A stretch of 64,000 bases of DNA. It comes from Thereva unica (lineage: Eukaryota; Arthropoda; Insecta; Diptera; Therevidae). Position numbers and translations under genes: made by a program. This document shows positions 1 through 10,256 of this stretch, piece by piece. Position 1 is the stretch's first letter. Each line of letters begins with the position of its first letter. The notes beneath the pieces are model-generated. The model saw only the letters and a program-made list of their open reading frames with translations. It did no database searches and was not told where the DNA came from. The stretch spans positions 124,001 through 188,000 of the forward strand of contig CATLJY010000911.1 in NCBI GenBank assembly GCA_949987705.1, read 5' to 3'.

Positions 1-777
1 CTGAAAAACATAAACAGAGATAGTACCTATCATGTTTCAGATTATCAGATATAATCGCTATACTCTCATGCCCAACACTATTTCCCTTGACCATGAAACC
101 CAATGAGGCGTTCGGTCTTTACGAACTTACAGCCACTGATTGAAGAGAAATCAAGTCGAGGTAAAAGTGCACTACTCACTTCAAAACTTTAATAACCGAC
201 GCACTTTATAAATTTAGCTTTTGTTTAATACTGATGTGATTATACATAAATAAAGAAGTGCTGAAATAAAACAGAATTAAGTAATTAAAATATATAATAG
301 ATGCAGTTGGTTAGGTGATAAAATTTTTAATTGATTTGAATGTTTCGCCGACATCACGGCACCGCACCGCGGCTGATCAGGGTCTTTGACGCGCTTGGAG
401 CGTACGTCGCGCCGATTTCAAAGCCGTAAAACACTTATAAGTTCTGCGCATCCCATCTTCAAATGAACGTCATCTTATAGGAAAAACGCTCAGCTTTCGA
501 TTGAGCTCACTTAAAAAAATATTAAAAATGTCGCATTTGATGAAAAATCGAAAAAAAAAATTAATGTTGTTTTTTTTGCATAAATAATTTTTTAACAAAA
601 TTTTCATATTTTTTATTGTAAAGTTCAGAAAAAAATACATTATAAACGTACTTTGTTTTTTTTTGTTTTTTGGCAAATTTACGAGATTTTTAATGAAACA
701 AAAAAAACGACCCGAAATTCACGGCCCCTGTATCTCGGCAACAGGTCAAAATTACCTCCCCTCCTTTTGCACAATTA
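1..777. other. No gene seen; AT-rich flank
   Basis: No coding region could be supported here. The stretch is AT-rich with a short GC-rich patch near 355-430 and long A and T runs between 535 and 710. The only open frame (470-676, minus) is low-complexity Phe/Lys/Asn and looks like a by-product of base composition. The 3' part may be promoter or 5' flank for the small frame beginning at 778. Confidence 0.5.
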
Positions 778-1119
778 ATGTTCTCTAATAGTCACTCAAC
801 TTCACCAAGTTTCATCAAAATCCCAGAGATCGAGTTTTTTAGGTGGGAACACTTGACGTGGAATGCCCCACCAATTAAGATTACTGGATTTGTAGAAAAA
901 GAAAAAGGGCAATTTGTAGTAGGAGAAGAAATTTTTGAAGCAAGAAATTATTTTGAAGAGCCTCTTCAGTTGAAGTCTGCCTTGGGGATATTACTTACTG
1001 ATGGAAAAACCGCGGGAACAAGCAACATATTTTCTTTGGATGCAGTGACTTACAAATTCGTCTCTTTACCTTATAAGGACGAATTTGTATTAATACCTCT
1101 TTTGCATCAGTGTTTATAA
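778..1119 (+). CDS. Hypothetical 113-aa frame upstream of the DUF4806-like gene
   Basis: An open frame of 113 codons starts at an ATG and ends in TAA just before a plausible splice donor (GTAATG near 1121). The predicted protein has ordinary composition (acidic middle, hydrophobic C-terminus ending around LPYKDEFVLIPLLH) and no motif I recognise. It lies 54 nt upstream of the next ATG (1174), separated by a short GT-AG intron-like stretch (about 1121-1170). It could be the first cistron of a two-frame transcript, an upstream exon with an alternative donor, or an independent small gene. I cannot choose between these. Its composition differs from the surrounding AT-rich noncoding DNA, which supports real coding. 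Confidence 0.4.
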   Translation: MFSNSHSTSPSFIKIPEIEFFRWEHLTWNAPPIKITGFVEKEKGQFVVGEEIFEARNYFEEPLQLKSALGILLTDGKTAGTSNIFSLDAVTYKFVSLPYKDEFVLIPLLHQCL

Positions 1120-1173
1120 CGTAATGATGTAGAATTGAAATATTCAATTAACTTAAATTTTTGTTTTTAGAAA

Positions 1174-2094
1174 ATGGATAGTGATGAAAGACAGGCTGAT
1201 ATACCAAAAAGAGACTTTCAGGCGGGGTCGTTGCGCCGAATGAATGCAGCTATGGGCGAAGAGCTATTGCATCCAGGTATATTGCTTTAAAGTCTATTTA
1301 TGGAATTTATTTATTTCATGAAGTTTTGTTTAGATATAAGGCGCAACGAATTCAAAGAATTCAAGGAAGAAGTTAGAAGGAGTCTTAATGAAATAAAAAG
1401 TAACCACATTTAAATTATGATTTGAAATATATTTTACTATTATTAACTTTAGATACTCTGAAGGAGCAAAATAATATAATTGAGGGGCAAAATCAAGAAA
1501 TAATAAAGATATTGGCAGAAAATAATGTTTATTTAAAACAGCAAAACCAGAAGTCTCTCACAAAAAATGATGAAATTAAGTTTCCTATTTGCAATGAGGA
1601 ACATCTAAATCAAATAGATGATTTTGTTAAGGAGAATGAAAATGAGATTGTAAGTTATTCATTTAAATTTAGTTTTTATATAATATTAAAATATGTTTAT
1701 TTAATGATATAGGTGGAAACTTTAAAAGTAATTTTACGTCCGGGGGGTCTAAGAAAAAATTTCCATAAAGTAGTTACACCTGACCTCATATTAAATTATA
1801 ATTACGATGGGGTTAAAGGTAAATCGGCCTTTAAGGACTTCAAAAATATAAATTCCGCATTATTTAGTAAGTTCTAGTTTTGCTAGTTTGCAATACATGC
1901 TTTATTACTCTTTAAATTTCACAGAGGCTTTCGCAAAAGAAGGGTACTCCAAAAAAGAGTATATTATGGATATAAAATATGCTTTCCGCATTTTAAAAAA
2001 TAGGACACATAAAGCGGAATTTTATAAACGAAAGGCGGGCGTTTCTGGAGCAACTGAATCTAAAAGAACTGAATTACGTTATAATACTAGTTGA
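1174..2094 (+). CDS. Spliced gene for a DUF4806-like protein (229 aa)
   Basis: Five exons can be joined in frame: 1174-1276, 1334-1399, 1453-1649, 1713-1866 and 1925-2094. Every intron is 52-63 nt and has GT and AG ends. Phases match at each junction (1, 1, 0, 1), giving 690 nt ending in TGA, which argues for a genuine gene model. The N-terminal half is charged and coiled-coil-like (Glu/Lys/Gln/Asn rich, residues about 35-85). The C-terminal half (from about residue 90) has the layout of insect DUF4806 proteins: a FPIC.. strand entry, an acidic helix, a LRPGG turn, then a GVKGKSAFKDFKN stretch and a basic tail. DUF4806 has no settled function; the family is expanded in insects and often sits near transposons. 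The assignment is by pattern recognition only. Confidence 0.6.
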
Positions 2095-2533
2095 ATTTTG
2101 AACTTTTTTTAATTTTTTTTAGTAAAATACTTTTTCAACAACAGTACAATTAAATTATGTTATGTGAATTTACTTTGTTAATATTTTTATAGTCTATACA
2201 TTGAACTACGTGATAATAACATATAAGACTAGTTGAATTTTGATTTTTTAAATTTTTTTTTAGTAAAATATTTTTTCAATAATACCAGAATTAAATTATG
2301 TTTTGTGAATTTAGTAATCTTATACCATGAATATTTAATTTATAACTTATAATAATATATAATTACGTGATAATATTATATATATTTTTTTATTTAAATA
2401 TTTTCACATTAACAACCGAATTCAATTATGTTATGTAAATTTAAAAGTGTTAATCTGACCTCTAAAAGTTAGTTTTGCTTTGTTACAAATAAAAATATAT
2501 TAAACTTTATTATTTAAAAAATAAAACATTATT
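2095..2533. other. AT-rich 3' flank with two similar segments
   Basis: No gene seen. Two or three related blocks of about 130 nt recur (for example around 2098-2165 and 2230-2300: a GTTGAATTTTGA stretch, then a T-run, then AGTAAAATA, then an AATTAAATTATGTT motif). This suggests an old local duplication of the 3' untranslated region of the preceding gene. Confidence 0.4.
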
Positions 2534-3568
2534 AACTTCCCAGTATAGGAAGTTATTGTAATCGGTCCGAAAATCGAAATCGAAAATTTCAACGTACTTT
2601 CATCTTTCAAGGTCCCAGGAGCATTTTAAGCAAAAAATTGGGAGGAAGTATGTGTGTGTGTGTATGTGCGTACGGATGTGGTCATTTTTTCCTGCACGAT
2701 ATCACGCGAACCAAAACTGATATCGACTTCGTTGAGGTGTCGTTCGAACCGTATTAACCGAAATATGATCTGAAAAGATTTTCATGAAATTCGGTCCAGC
2801 CGTTTTTTTGTTTAAGCGACGTAAGTGATTTTTGTACCTGCATGATATCGCCCGAACCACAAAAGATATTGACTTACTTGAGGTGCCGTTCGAAGCGTAT
2901 TAGCGACAATATAATTTAAAAGATTTTTATAATATTCGGTCCAGCGGTTTCTTGGTTTAAATGACTTAAGTGATTTTTGTATCTGCACGATATCGCGCGA
3001 ACTATAAAAGATATCGACTTAGTTGAGGTGCCGTTCGAAGAGTATTAACCAAAACATGATCTGAAAAGATTTTCATAAAATTCGGTCCAGCCGTTTTTTT
3101 GTTTAAGCGGCGTAAGTGATTTTTGTACCTGCACGATATCGCCCGAACCACGAAAGATATTGACTTACTTGAGGTGCCGTTCGAAGCGTATTAGCGACAA
3201 TATAATCTGAAAAGATTTTTATGATATTCGGTCCAGCGGTTTTTGGTTTAAACGACTTAAGTGATTTTTGTACCTGCACGATACCGCGCGAACTAAAAAC
3301 TATATCGACTTCATTGAGGTGCCGAAAAACATTAATACATCAATTTTATATACATTTTCGTCATCCTAATCTTGTAAGTGCGCACATTTAGTTTGACATT
3401 TTAGTGAAAATATTGATAAACAATTGTGACAAATTCTCGGTATTATAGATATATTCTATATTGCCTATTGTTCATTTATTATTAAAATATCCAATCATAT
3501 ATTCAACATCCATCATACTGGGAAGTTGATCGTGTGGACCGAAAGGGTCGAACCCACATCTCAACTAG
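2534..3568 (+). mobile_element. Helentron/DINE-like non-autonomous element, copy 1
   Basis: The left end AACTTCCCAGTAT (2534-2546) is matched by its inverse ATACTGGGAAGTT at 3515-3527. The right copy is subterminal: about 41 nt follow, including a hairpin-forming segment (TGTGGACC with GGGT and CCCACA, 3532-3558) and a CTAG end at 3565-3568. Asymmetric terminal repeats plus a 3' hairpin are the hallmark described for Helentron-type elements and DINE/HINE derivatives. Flanks are T at both ends, as expected. The body has a TG-rich microsatellite (about 2650) and four to five degenerate units of about 145 nt built around GATTTTTGTACCTGCACGAT. No protein is encoded. A second copy lies at 56322-60704. 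Confidence 0.6.
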
Positions 3569-3837
3569 TTTTAAAAATTAATTGATGATTACTTTTTATA
3601 TTGGACTTGTGATGATTTTTGTTTTTTTGAGGATGTTTTTAGTGATAATAAATGCGAAAGGGCAATGTATTTAAAGTTGGAATAACGAAATGACTGAACA
3701 TTCTGAAACTTTACAACTAAAACGTGAGATCATCGTTCCACCTCCGAATGAAAATTCCTAATCTAAATATAATGCTTCCAATAAAGATTGCTTTCCTGAA
3801 AAATTCAGGCTTCATACTACAATGAATGGTAATGCAA

Positions 3838-3918
3838 ACGGTAGCTCCTATGCCTTCATATTGGAAGGTATGGTAAAGGAAAAGGTAGCTCTTATGCCTT
3901 CATAATGGAAGGTATGGT
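3838..3918. repeat. 44-nt tandem repeat used as BEL target
   Basis: Units containing GGTAGCTC(T)TATGCCTTCATA and GGAAGGTATGGTAAAGGAAA repeat with a period of about 44 nt. The same unit continues on the far side of the BEL element (13187-13250), so the LTR element inserted within this small tandem repeat. The stretch 3570-3837 holds no convincing gene, only a very short frame near 3690-3760. Confidence 0.65.
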
Positions 3919-4091
3919 TGTTGAAAAACTGCACCACAACAACTAAGCAGAATAGCTCTCACACCCACAATATTGCATTCATTCTAGTTTTCAGTCAGTC
4001 AGTCTGTGGATAGAGTACTTGTCGGTTGAATTTGTAAGCTCTCAAATAAATATTCAGTTAAATTATATTCCCGGAGTTATTGTTATTAAAA
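3919..4091 (+). repeat. BEL 5' LTR
   Basis: This copy is 173 nt against 149 nt for the 3' copy. The difference is explained by a 20-nt segment after GGTTGAAT and one extra CAGT unit near 3998. The remainder is nearly identical. The extra 20 nt are bounded by short GAAT/AAT repeats, so the 3' copy probably lost them by slippage after insertion. Confidence 0.85.
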
Positions 4092-4093
4092 TC

Positions 4094-4111
4094 TGGTGCC
4101 GAAACCCGGGA
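4094..4111 (+). other. BEL primer-binding site
   Basis: TGGTGCCGAAACCCGGGA starts 2 nt after the 5' LTR, the usual place for the tRNA primer site. It is of the form commonly seen in BEL/Pao elements. Confidence 0.75.
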
Positions 4112-4175
4112 ACGTCGGTCGGGTTATTGAGAATATAATTTAACGATAACGTGATCAAGCGAACGAAAAATTAAC

Positions 4176-4591
4176 ATGGATAAAGCGGCGCGCGGAGTTT
4201 ATCGCGGGCAGATAACGAAATTGGCTAAAACGGCCCTTGATTATTTAAATTCGCCAGAATCGCAAATTAACGATACAAACGTCGCGAATTTTGACGCAAT
4301 AGAAGAGGAATTAGCGGTTTTATTAGGGCGACTAACGGCAGCGAATCAAAGTCTTACCGAAGCCAATGCATCTATTCGTGACACGATCAAGGTCGAAGAT
4401 TTAGAAAAGGAGAGCGAGGAAATAGCCGAATATAATGATAAAGCGATCTCTATTATCACACGACTCCGGCAACGAATTTCCAAGTTGCAAGGGCTACAAG
4501 CACGCAGTCTAGAGGGAAATAATGGTGAGCAGCAGCATCGCGGTGACATGACTCAACGCCGAACGTGTGCTACCAAATTACCTAAACTTGG
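4176..4591 (+). pseudogene. BEL gag, N-terminal part
   Basis: The frame opens with an ATG 85 nt downstream of the 5' LTR and encodes a lysine/glutamate-rich helical N-terminus. It reaches the conserved KLPKL sequence that begins the DUF1759 gag region of BEL/Pao elements. There it is interrupted by the insertion at 4592. The reading continues in another frame at 4984. The open frame running on to 4682 beyond this point is insertion sequence, not gag. Confidence 0.75.
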
Positions 4592-4983
4592 AGTGTGTTC
4601 CGTAATATACTGGGAGCACTGTGATTTTAGACGTCATGCCAGTGCACTGCGAAGCACGTTCCGTTTAAAAAAGTTATACTGAACTAAGCAGTACATTTTT
4701 GTATACGGAACGAGCGCACAGTATACTGGCTCCGCCTGCATATTTTACTGCTCACGATTAAATTTTTGTACAGCCGCAATGCACATCTGTCAAAACCTGT
4801 TGAAACTACTGGGAGCACATTACCTCTTTCAAAGCAGTAGTCCCAGTAGTAAAAAGGGGAATATTCATGACGTCATGAATGTTCCCAGAGCACTGCGACA
4901 GGGCACTGTTTGGTGAAAACGGAACGACAAAACTACCACTGGTAGTACTGGCGCAGTGCTCCCAGTATATTACGGAACGCACT
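4592..4983. mobile_element. 392-bp MITE-like element in BEL gag
   Basis: The ends form inverted repeats of about 30 nt starting AGTGTGTTCCGTAATATACT, with one or two mismatches. A 5-bp direct repeat CTTGG sits on both sides (4587-4591, 4984-4988). Excising the element plus one CTTGG brings the two halves of the gag reading frame together at the KLPKL motif, which fixes the boundaries. Shorter copies of the GGGAGCAC motif and a palindrome centred near 4871 lie inside. The superfamily is uncertain: a 5-bp duplication would fit Transib, but the terminal bases are not diagnostic. Confidence 0.8.
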
Positions 4984-5745
4984 CTTGGACTCAAAACCTT
5001 TTCTGGAGAGCTGCTAGAATGGCTTCCGTTCTGGGAGCTTTTTCGCACCGCTGTTCATGAGCGGCATGATTTAAACCCAACTGAGAAATTTAATTATCTG
5101 CAAGCACACTTAAGTGGTAAGGCAGCCGAATCCATAAGGGGATTATCCCCTTCTGAATCCAATTACCAAGAAGCTATCGCCATGCTCAAAGAAGAGTTTG
5201 GTGATCATGAGAAGATGGTTGATCGGATTATGCAGCAACTCATGGTTTTATCGCATATTACTTCTTGTGTTGACGTGCTCGGCCTGCGAAAATTGTATAA
5301 CCATATTATTTCAAGCATGCGCTCTCTAGCATCATTAGGAGTTCCAAGCACAAGTTATACGGTCATGCTAAAATCAATAATATTAAAATGCATGCCAAAC
5401 GAATTAACTCTTGATTTTTATAGGCACGATGAACAACGAGACTACGGTAAATCGTCTGATAATGATGCAGACACCGCTAGCAAGGCTGATAGTGAGAGTT
5501 CTCTTACTTGCTATGGAGATCAGCTGTTGCAGAATCTACTAAAGTTTCTCAAACGCGAGGTAGAGTCTCTAGAGAGGACTGCACAAATACAGCCAAGGCG
5601 ACAGACTCAATCTACTAATAAAGGAAACAACAATAAATATCAAACAGCAGCCAGTTTGCTTACTTCAAACGAGAAATCATTTAGCATGTGTTATTTTTGC
5701 AAGTCAAACGTCCATCCCACTGAAGAATGCAATGCAACGCACACT
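4984..5745 (+). pseudogene. BEL gag, C-terminal part with zinc knuckle
   Basis: The sequence continues the DUF1759 gag domain with the conserved order LKTFSG, W..FWELF, F.YL...L.G.A. Near the end is a CCHC knuckle (C-x2-C-x4-H-x4-C at about 5693-5734). Immediately afterwards the sequence jumps to the start of RT, so the aspartic protease expected here is missing. A 17-nt tandem duplication (CGCACACTATTAGTCAT twice, 5739-5772) marks the deletion joint. Confidence 0.75.
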
Positions 5746-5770
5746 ATTAGTCATCGCACACTATTAGTCA

Positions 5771-6671
5771 TTGATTGCTACCAATACAATATTCGGCTGG
5801 ACTATACAAGGCCCTTCTGATGATGTTAATTATGAATCCAGTCTGACTTTGACAACTCCATTTGTGGCTTTGTGCACTTGCATTTGCGAAGATGAATATA
5901 TCAAACGGTTCTGGGATCTGGATACTTTGGGCATTTCGAATGAAACTTCCGATAATAATAGCGATATTAATATAAATGATTATATAGTGAAAATAGATGG
6001 GCGATATGAAGCAAAGCTTTTGTGGAGAAATGCGCCGCGTGTTTCAGAGAGTAACCAATTTGATGCATTAAAACGATTCGAGCGACTTGTAAATAAGTTA
6101 TCCAACGATCCTCAGAAATTATTCGAGTATGATAAGGGAATAAATGAATTAATTTCAGCCGGAATAGCCGAACGAGTCAGAAATGATTTAGTAGAAGCTT
6201 CTTGTGTGTACTACTTGCCGCATCGTCCAGTTTACCGATACGACAAAACTACTTCGAAAATGAGGATTGTTTTTGATGCTTCGGCATCAGCGCACAATAG
6301 TTTTTCACTTAATAACCATCTCTTGACTGGACCTAATTTACTACCAAATATTTTAGAGATTTTGATAAAATTCAGGCTTGGTATGGTTGCAGTTGTCGCG
6401 TACATCGAGAAGGCCTTTCTCCAAATCTCTTTAGCGAAGGAAGATAGGGATTTTCATCGATTTTTTTGGTTCGAAGAACCTATCCGAGATGTTAATGAAA
6501 GACCGAAATTATCAATTTATAGAATGACTCGTGTGACTTTCGGGATTACTTGTAGCCCATTTCTGTTGTGCGCCACCTTGCAAAAACACTTCCTGGACGA
6601 ATCTAAAAACTTTAATGAAACATGTAATTTACTAAAAAATTCCTTCTACATGGACGATCTTCTCCTTAGTA
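5771..6671 (+). pseudogene. BEL pol: start of reverse transcriptase
   Basis: The frame starts with the GW.IQG strand that usually follows BEL protease. It then has the linker and RT palm: a MRIVFDASA motif, a PNILEIL helix, and the catalytic YMDDLL (YxDD) around 6646-6663. The first catalytic block reads AYIEKAFLQI; the family normally has a D where this has E, so the palm is probably inactivated. The frame is cut off five to ten residues after YMDD by the Polinton-derived segment. Confidence 0.85.
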
Positions 6672-6677
6672 TTCAGA

Positions 6678-8220
6678 TTTGTATTTAAAAACAGATGTTC
6701 TTCTGCTGGCGGATATTTTTACAAATTTTAGAGCTATGGGACTGGGGACTTACAAACTTGACCCTGCACACGTCTTCACACTGCCTGGATATACATGGGC
6801 AGCGATGCTGTATTACACGGGAGTGCGCCTAGAAAGGATTATGGATGTTGACATTCTTTTATTTATTGAAAAATCTTGCCGAGGTGGAATTAGCCAATGC
6901 TGCTGCAGATATAGTGAAGCCAACAATAAATATATGAAAAACTTTAAACCGGATGAAGAAACTAAATATCTGATGTACTATGACGTGAATAATTTATATG
7001 GATGGGCCATGTCGCAATCACTTCCAACCGGAAACTTTAAATGGATTGATAATGTTGATGTTATGAGTGTTGATGATAATTCACCGATCGGCTATATGTT
7101 GGAGGTAGATCTTGAATACCCGCAGGAGCTGCATAATTTGCATAAAGATTTTCCATTTTGCCCCACTCATTCAGCACCACCAGGATCAAAACAAGGCAAA
7201 CTTTTAACCACTTTACACACCAAAGAAAAATATGTTATACATTACCGCAACCTAAAACAATGTTTATCACATGGACTAATACTCAAGAAAATTCGCCGCA
7301 TTCTGCAGTTCGATCAATCACCATGGCTTAAACCATATGTGGACTTAAATACAGATAAAAGGAAACAAGCCAAAAATGCCTACGAGAAGAACCAATATAA
7401 GAAAATAATTAATGCTGTTTTCGGAAAAACTATGGAAAATGTGCGAAAATATTCAAACATAAAACTATGTACAAAGTGGGAGGGGCGGTATGGCGCTAGA
7501 AACCTCATTGCAGCACCGAATTTCCATAGTCGCGCAATTTTCAATGAAAATTTAGTAGCAGTTGAATTACGAAAGCTGGTAGTTAAATTCGATAAACCAT
7601 TATACATTGGTATGGCGATTCTCGATATTTCTAAAATAGCACTGTACGAATTCCATTATGACTTTATGCTAAAAGAGTTGGATGCTGATAAATGCAAAAT
7701 AATGTACATGGATACGGATTCATTAGTATATGAAATAAAAAATGTTGACATATACAATATTATGAAGAAAAACATAGATAAATTTGATACTAGTGATTAT
7801 CCTATGACCAACCAGTTTAATATGCCGCAAGCAAATAAAAAAGTTCCTGGATTGATGAAAGATGAATTAAATGGCCGAATAATGACATTGTTTGTAGGCT
7901 TAAGGTCTAAAATGTACTCCCTTGAAATAGATGGTGTTGATGAAGTGAAGAAAGCAAAAGGGGTAAAGAAGAACGTTGTGGCGAAAACTTTGCAGATTAG
8001 CGACTATATTGAATGTTTGCAAAATTCAAAAAGCAAGATAGCTGAGCAAAAAAGCATTCGTTCATATAGTCATAAAGTGTACACTTTAAACCAAGCAAAG
8101 ATCGCTTTAAACCCACAGGATGATAAACGCTGCATTATGGACAACGGGATCGACACTCTACCATGGGGACATTTTTCAGTGCAGCAGCAGCAGCAGCAAG
8201 AAGACATGGACGTAGAATAA
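6678..8220 (+). CDS. Polinton protein-primed DNA polymerase B, C-terminal two thirds
   Basis: The protein would replicate Polinton DNA by protein priming. The fragment begins in the conserved DLYLKTDVLLLAD helix. It then shows the motif A region (YYDVNNLYGWAM, about 6978-7013), the motif B lysine helix (KKIINAVFGKTMENV) and the catalytic motif C YMDTDSLVYE (about 7705-7734). A polyglutamine tract (QQQQQQ) precedes the stop. About 513 aa are open without frameshift. The exonuclease and terminal-protein parts that should lie upstream are absent, because the BEL sequence starts immediately before the frame. The uninterrupted frame suggests a fairly young capture. Confidence 0.85.
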
Positions 8221-8336
8221 AACTCACACAAGTGCAATATGTAAATAGTATGAATAAAAGAATAATTATAACTTTTTATAAAAAAATTTGTTTTATTTAA
8301 AAATTCCCTTATTACAAAAACATTTTTCAGAGCACA

Positions 8337-8765
8337 TCAGCCTTCGTGTATTATGCAGGATAAGAAGCCATTTGTTGTTGTTGTTGTTGTTGTTGATAGT
8401 TTGGGGCATCCCTCCTCTTCTACATCATATATGGTTAGCTCTTCTCCAAATAATTCCTGAATCCATTGTTTCTTTTTAGCTCCTTTAACATAGATTATTT
8501 TATCATGCAGCAGATCTCCAACTGAATATAGTGTGCGGTAGGGAATGTATCCATCACCCCATCTGAATCCATGATGATTGCGTCTGAGCCATTCAATTTG
8601 CTTCTTTTCAGATCGAGTTAGTTGTTTATGTGCAAATGGTGGTTGGAATATGTAGTGCTGCACTTGATTTTCACAATTTAATATGGCCAGTTCTTTGAAA
8701 ATAAATTGATTGTTTTGTAATTTGAATCCTTGAATGTCGATGATAATGGCATCCATTTCAAGCAA
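8337..8765 (-). CDS. Polinton-associated small protein
   Basis: A 142-aa frame ends a few codons inside the neighbouring capsid-like gene (8-nt overlap at 8758-8765), an arrangement typical of compact viral-like elements. It has a conserved-looking N-terminus (MDAIIIDIQGF, probably the real start at 8756), a WLRRNHHGFRWGDG block, and a basic/aromatic segment near the C-terminus, ending in a Thr run from a microsatellite at about 8373-8397. I recognise the pattern from insect Polintons but know no function. The DIQGF start and alternating hydrophobic strands could be an RNase H-like fold; this is speculation. Confidence 0.55.
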   Translation of the reverse strand: MLEMDAIIIDIQGFKLQNNQFIFKELAILNCENQVQHYIFQPPFAHKQLTRSEKKQIEWLRRNHHGFRWGDGYIPYRTLYSVGDLLHDKIIYVKGAKKKQWIQELFGEELTIYDVEEEGCPKLSTTTTTTTNGFLSCIIHEG

Positions 8766-9957
8766 TTTTGCTGACTTCGTTGGTTAGAGGTGTATATTCC
8801 ACTATTCGATCATGTAGCAATAAACAGTATGCTGTTGTGTTAGTGGGAACGTTTTCTGATGTTTTGAATTCTAACCTTATATCCACAGGACCTGTTTTAA
8901 TGGTTTCGTTTTGCCGGGAGCAATCAATGACTACGATCGGAGCATCACGCATAAACTCTTCCCTTGAGAGTAGTGGCTGCAACTGACGTCCATAGTATGA
9001 AGTTTGGAATTTTATATACATATCATATAGGAGAGCGTATTTATGAGCATCAAATTTCAAGTTCAGGTCATCATATGGGTATGATTCCGAATTCAAGTGC
9101 ACTTTAACATCTGTCAGCTTGCAGTGGTCAAACTTACTGACATCCTTTGTTTTATCATTTTTACGATTTGTTTGGAGAGCTAGTATGACATATCGGGGCT
9201 TTTCCATCTGCGATGACGTTTTGACAGACCACGTGTGATGAGTCGTTGCTGGTAGCGTGGGGTACTCGTATATGTCCCAGCTCCTGAATGGCATTTGTAT
9301 TTCACGGCCGCTTTCAATGATTTTATATAAAGCAACTTTCTCATGATCGGCAACATTAATATGGGGAATGCGCCACTGAAGTTTCGAAATTGAGATGTTT
9401 ACATCATCTGTCGGTGATATGACCGCATCTTCATCCATCCTGCTTCGTATTAATATGAGTTCATGTTTAGCGTTGGCGATAATTTTCTTGTAATCTTCAG
9501 CAAAGCCCAGCAATGTTTTTAGAGGGATGCAGAAATTGAAGAATCCATGGGGGGATGTAATTGATTTATCCGGCGACCAACTAGCGTTGTATAACATGCG
9601 GCTCTCATTTTGGTTTAATGATATGTAATTTTTTAGTGTTGTTGCTATTCCAAGATTTCGAGTTCTATCAATTTCCACACCATTGATTTCATAGCGAATT
9701 TCCTCAAAGAGAAACGCTACAGCATTATTTACTAGCTCTGCAGTGCTGGATATTGTTCCATCAGGTTTAGTTACTGTTCCCTCAATGTATATGAAACTTT
9801 CAGCTGGGAGGATATACAGGTCTTGGTTTTGCACTGGAATGCGGGTTTCATCACTGTTTTTAAATGAAGAGGTGAACGATGAGTAAGTGTGGTAGTCAAT
9901 TTTTGTTATGCTATTGTCATGGCTCGTGCCTTCAGTAATATCCAAGATGTTGTTCAT
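8758..9957 (-). CDS. Polinton major-capsid-like (double jelly-roll) protein
   Basis: A 399-aa intact frame. The C-terminal half has the arrangement KPRYVILALQTNR, then FDHCKLTDVKVHLNSESYPY, then a YALLYDMY helix, which resembles the capsid proteins of Polintons and related large DNA viruses. Beta-strand-rich composition with few helices fits a jelly-roll. It is shorter than most Polinton capsid proteins as I remember them, so it could be the penton-like or a shortened form. It is transcribed away from the polymerase end, like the small gene it overlaps. Assignment is by recognition only; a structure prediction would settle it. Confidence 0.6.
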   Translation of the reverse strand: MNNILDITEGTSHDNSITKIDYHTYSSFTSSFKNSDETRIPVQNQDLYILPAESFIYIEGTVTKPDGTISSTAELVNNAVAFLFEEIRYEINGVEIDRTRNLGIATTLKNYISLNQNESRMLYNASWSPDKSITSPHGFFNFCIPLKTLLGFAEDYKKIIANAKHELILIRSRMDEDAVISPTDDVNISISKLQWRIPHINVADHEKVALYKIIESGREIQMPFRSWDIYEYPTLPATTHHTWSVKTSSQMEKPRYVILALQTNRKNDKTKDVSKFDHCKLTDVKVHLNSESYPYDDLNLKFDAHKYALLYDMYIKFQTSYYGRQLQPLLSREEFMRDAPIVVIDCSRQNETIKTGPVDIRLEFKTSENVPTNTTAYCLLLHDRIVEYTPLTNEVSKIA

Positions 9958-10128
9958 TGCTTCAAATTTAGTCCTATTGATTTTAGAAATTGTATATTAT
10001 CAGCTCTCAGTTGACGTCTTGTTCGCTTCAAGGTTGTCGGTTGACTAATGTTTTCCGTGAAGTTCATCCTGTTTATATGCTTATTGCTGCTGTTGCTGCC
10101 GTAGACTGTCATTCTGTGGCTTTAAATG

Positions 10129-10256
10129 TAGTCAATAGTTCGGAACAGGCGCTTAAAATCTTTAACGAGAGCTGTGAATTGATGAAGCGAGCTGGAATGC
10201 ATTTAAGGAAATGGAACACTAATGCTCTTGATTTGCGACGACACTTTAACGAGCAG
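10129..10256 (+). pseudogene. BEL pol: RT thumb segment
   Basis: This short segment resumes BEL reverse transcriptase: a helix with SSEQALKIF and the G.HLRKW.TN sequence that follows the YxDD strand in BEL/Pao elements. It is stranded between the Polinton fragment on the left and a MITE on the right. Confidence 0.75.

Larger units (their letters stand above)
6672..10128. mobile_element. Polinton/Maverick fragment inside BEL pol
   Basis: Between the YMDD motif (6646-6663) and the next RT helix (from about 10129) lies 3.46 kb of unrelated DNA. It carries three Polinton-type genes: a protein-primed DNA polymerase B C-terminal part (+), a small conserved protein (-) and a capsid-like protein (-). 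No terminal inverted repeats are visible, and the polymerase lacks its N-terminal half, so this is an internal fragment. An AGT sequence is shared at both joints. The right edge is a region of about 170 nt upstream of the capsid-like gene. Possible origins are an imprecise transposition product, end-joining capture, or an assembly join. Confidence 0.75.

Noticed and set aside
470..676. 68-codon minus-strand frame
   Set aside because: Low-complexity Phe/Lys/Asn text from A/T runs.
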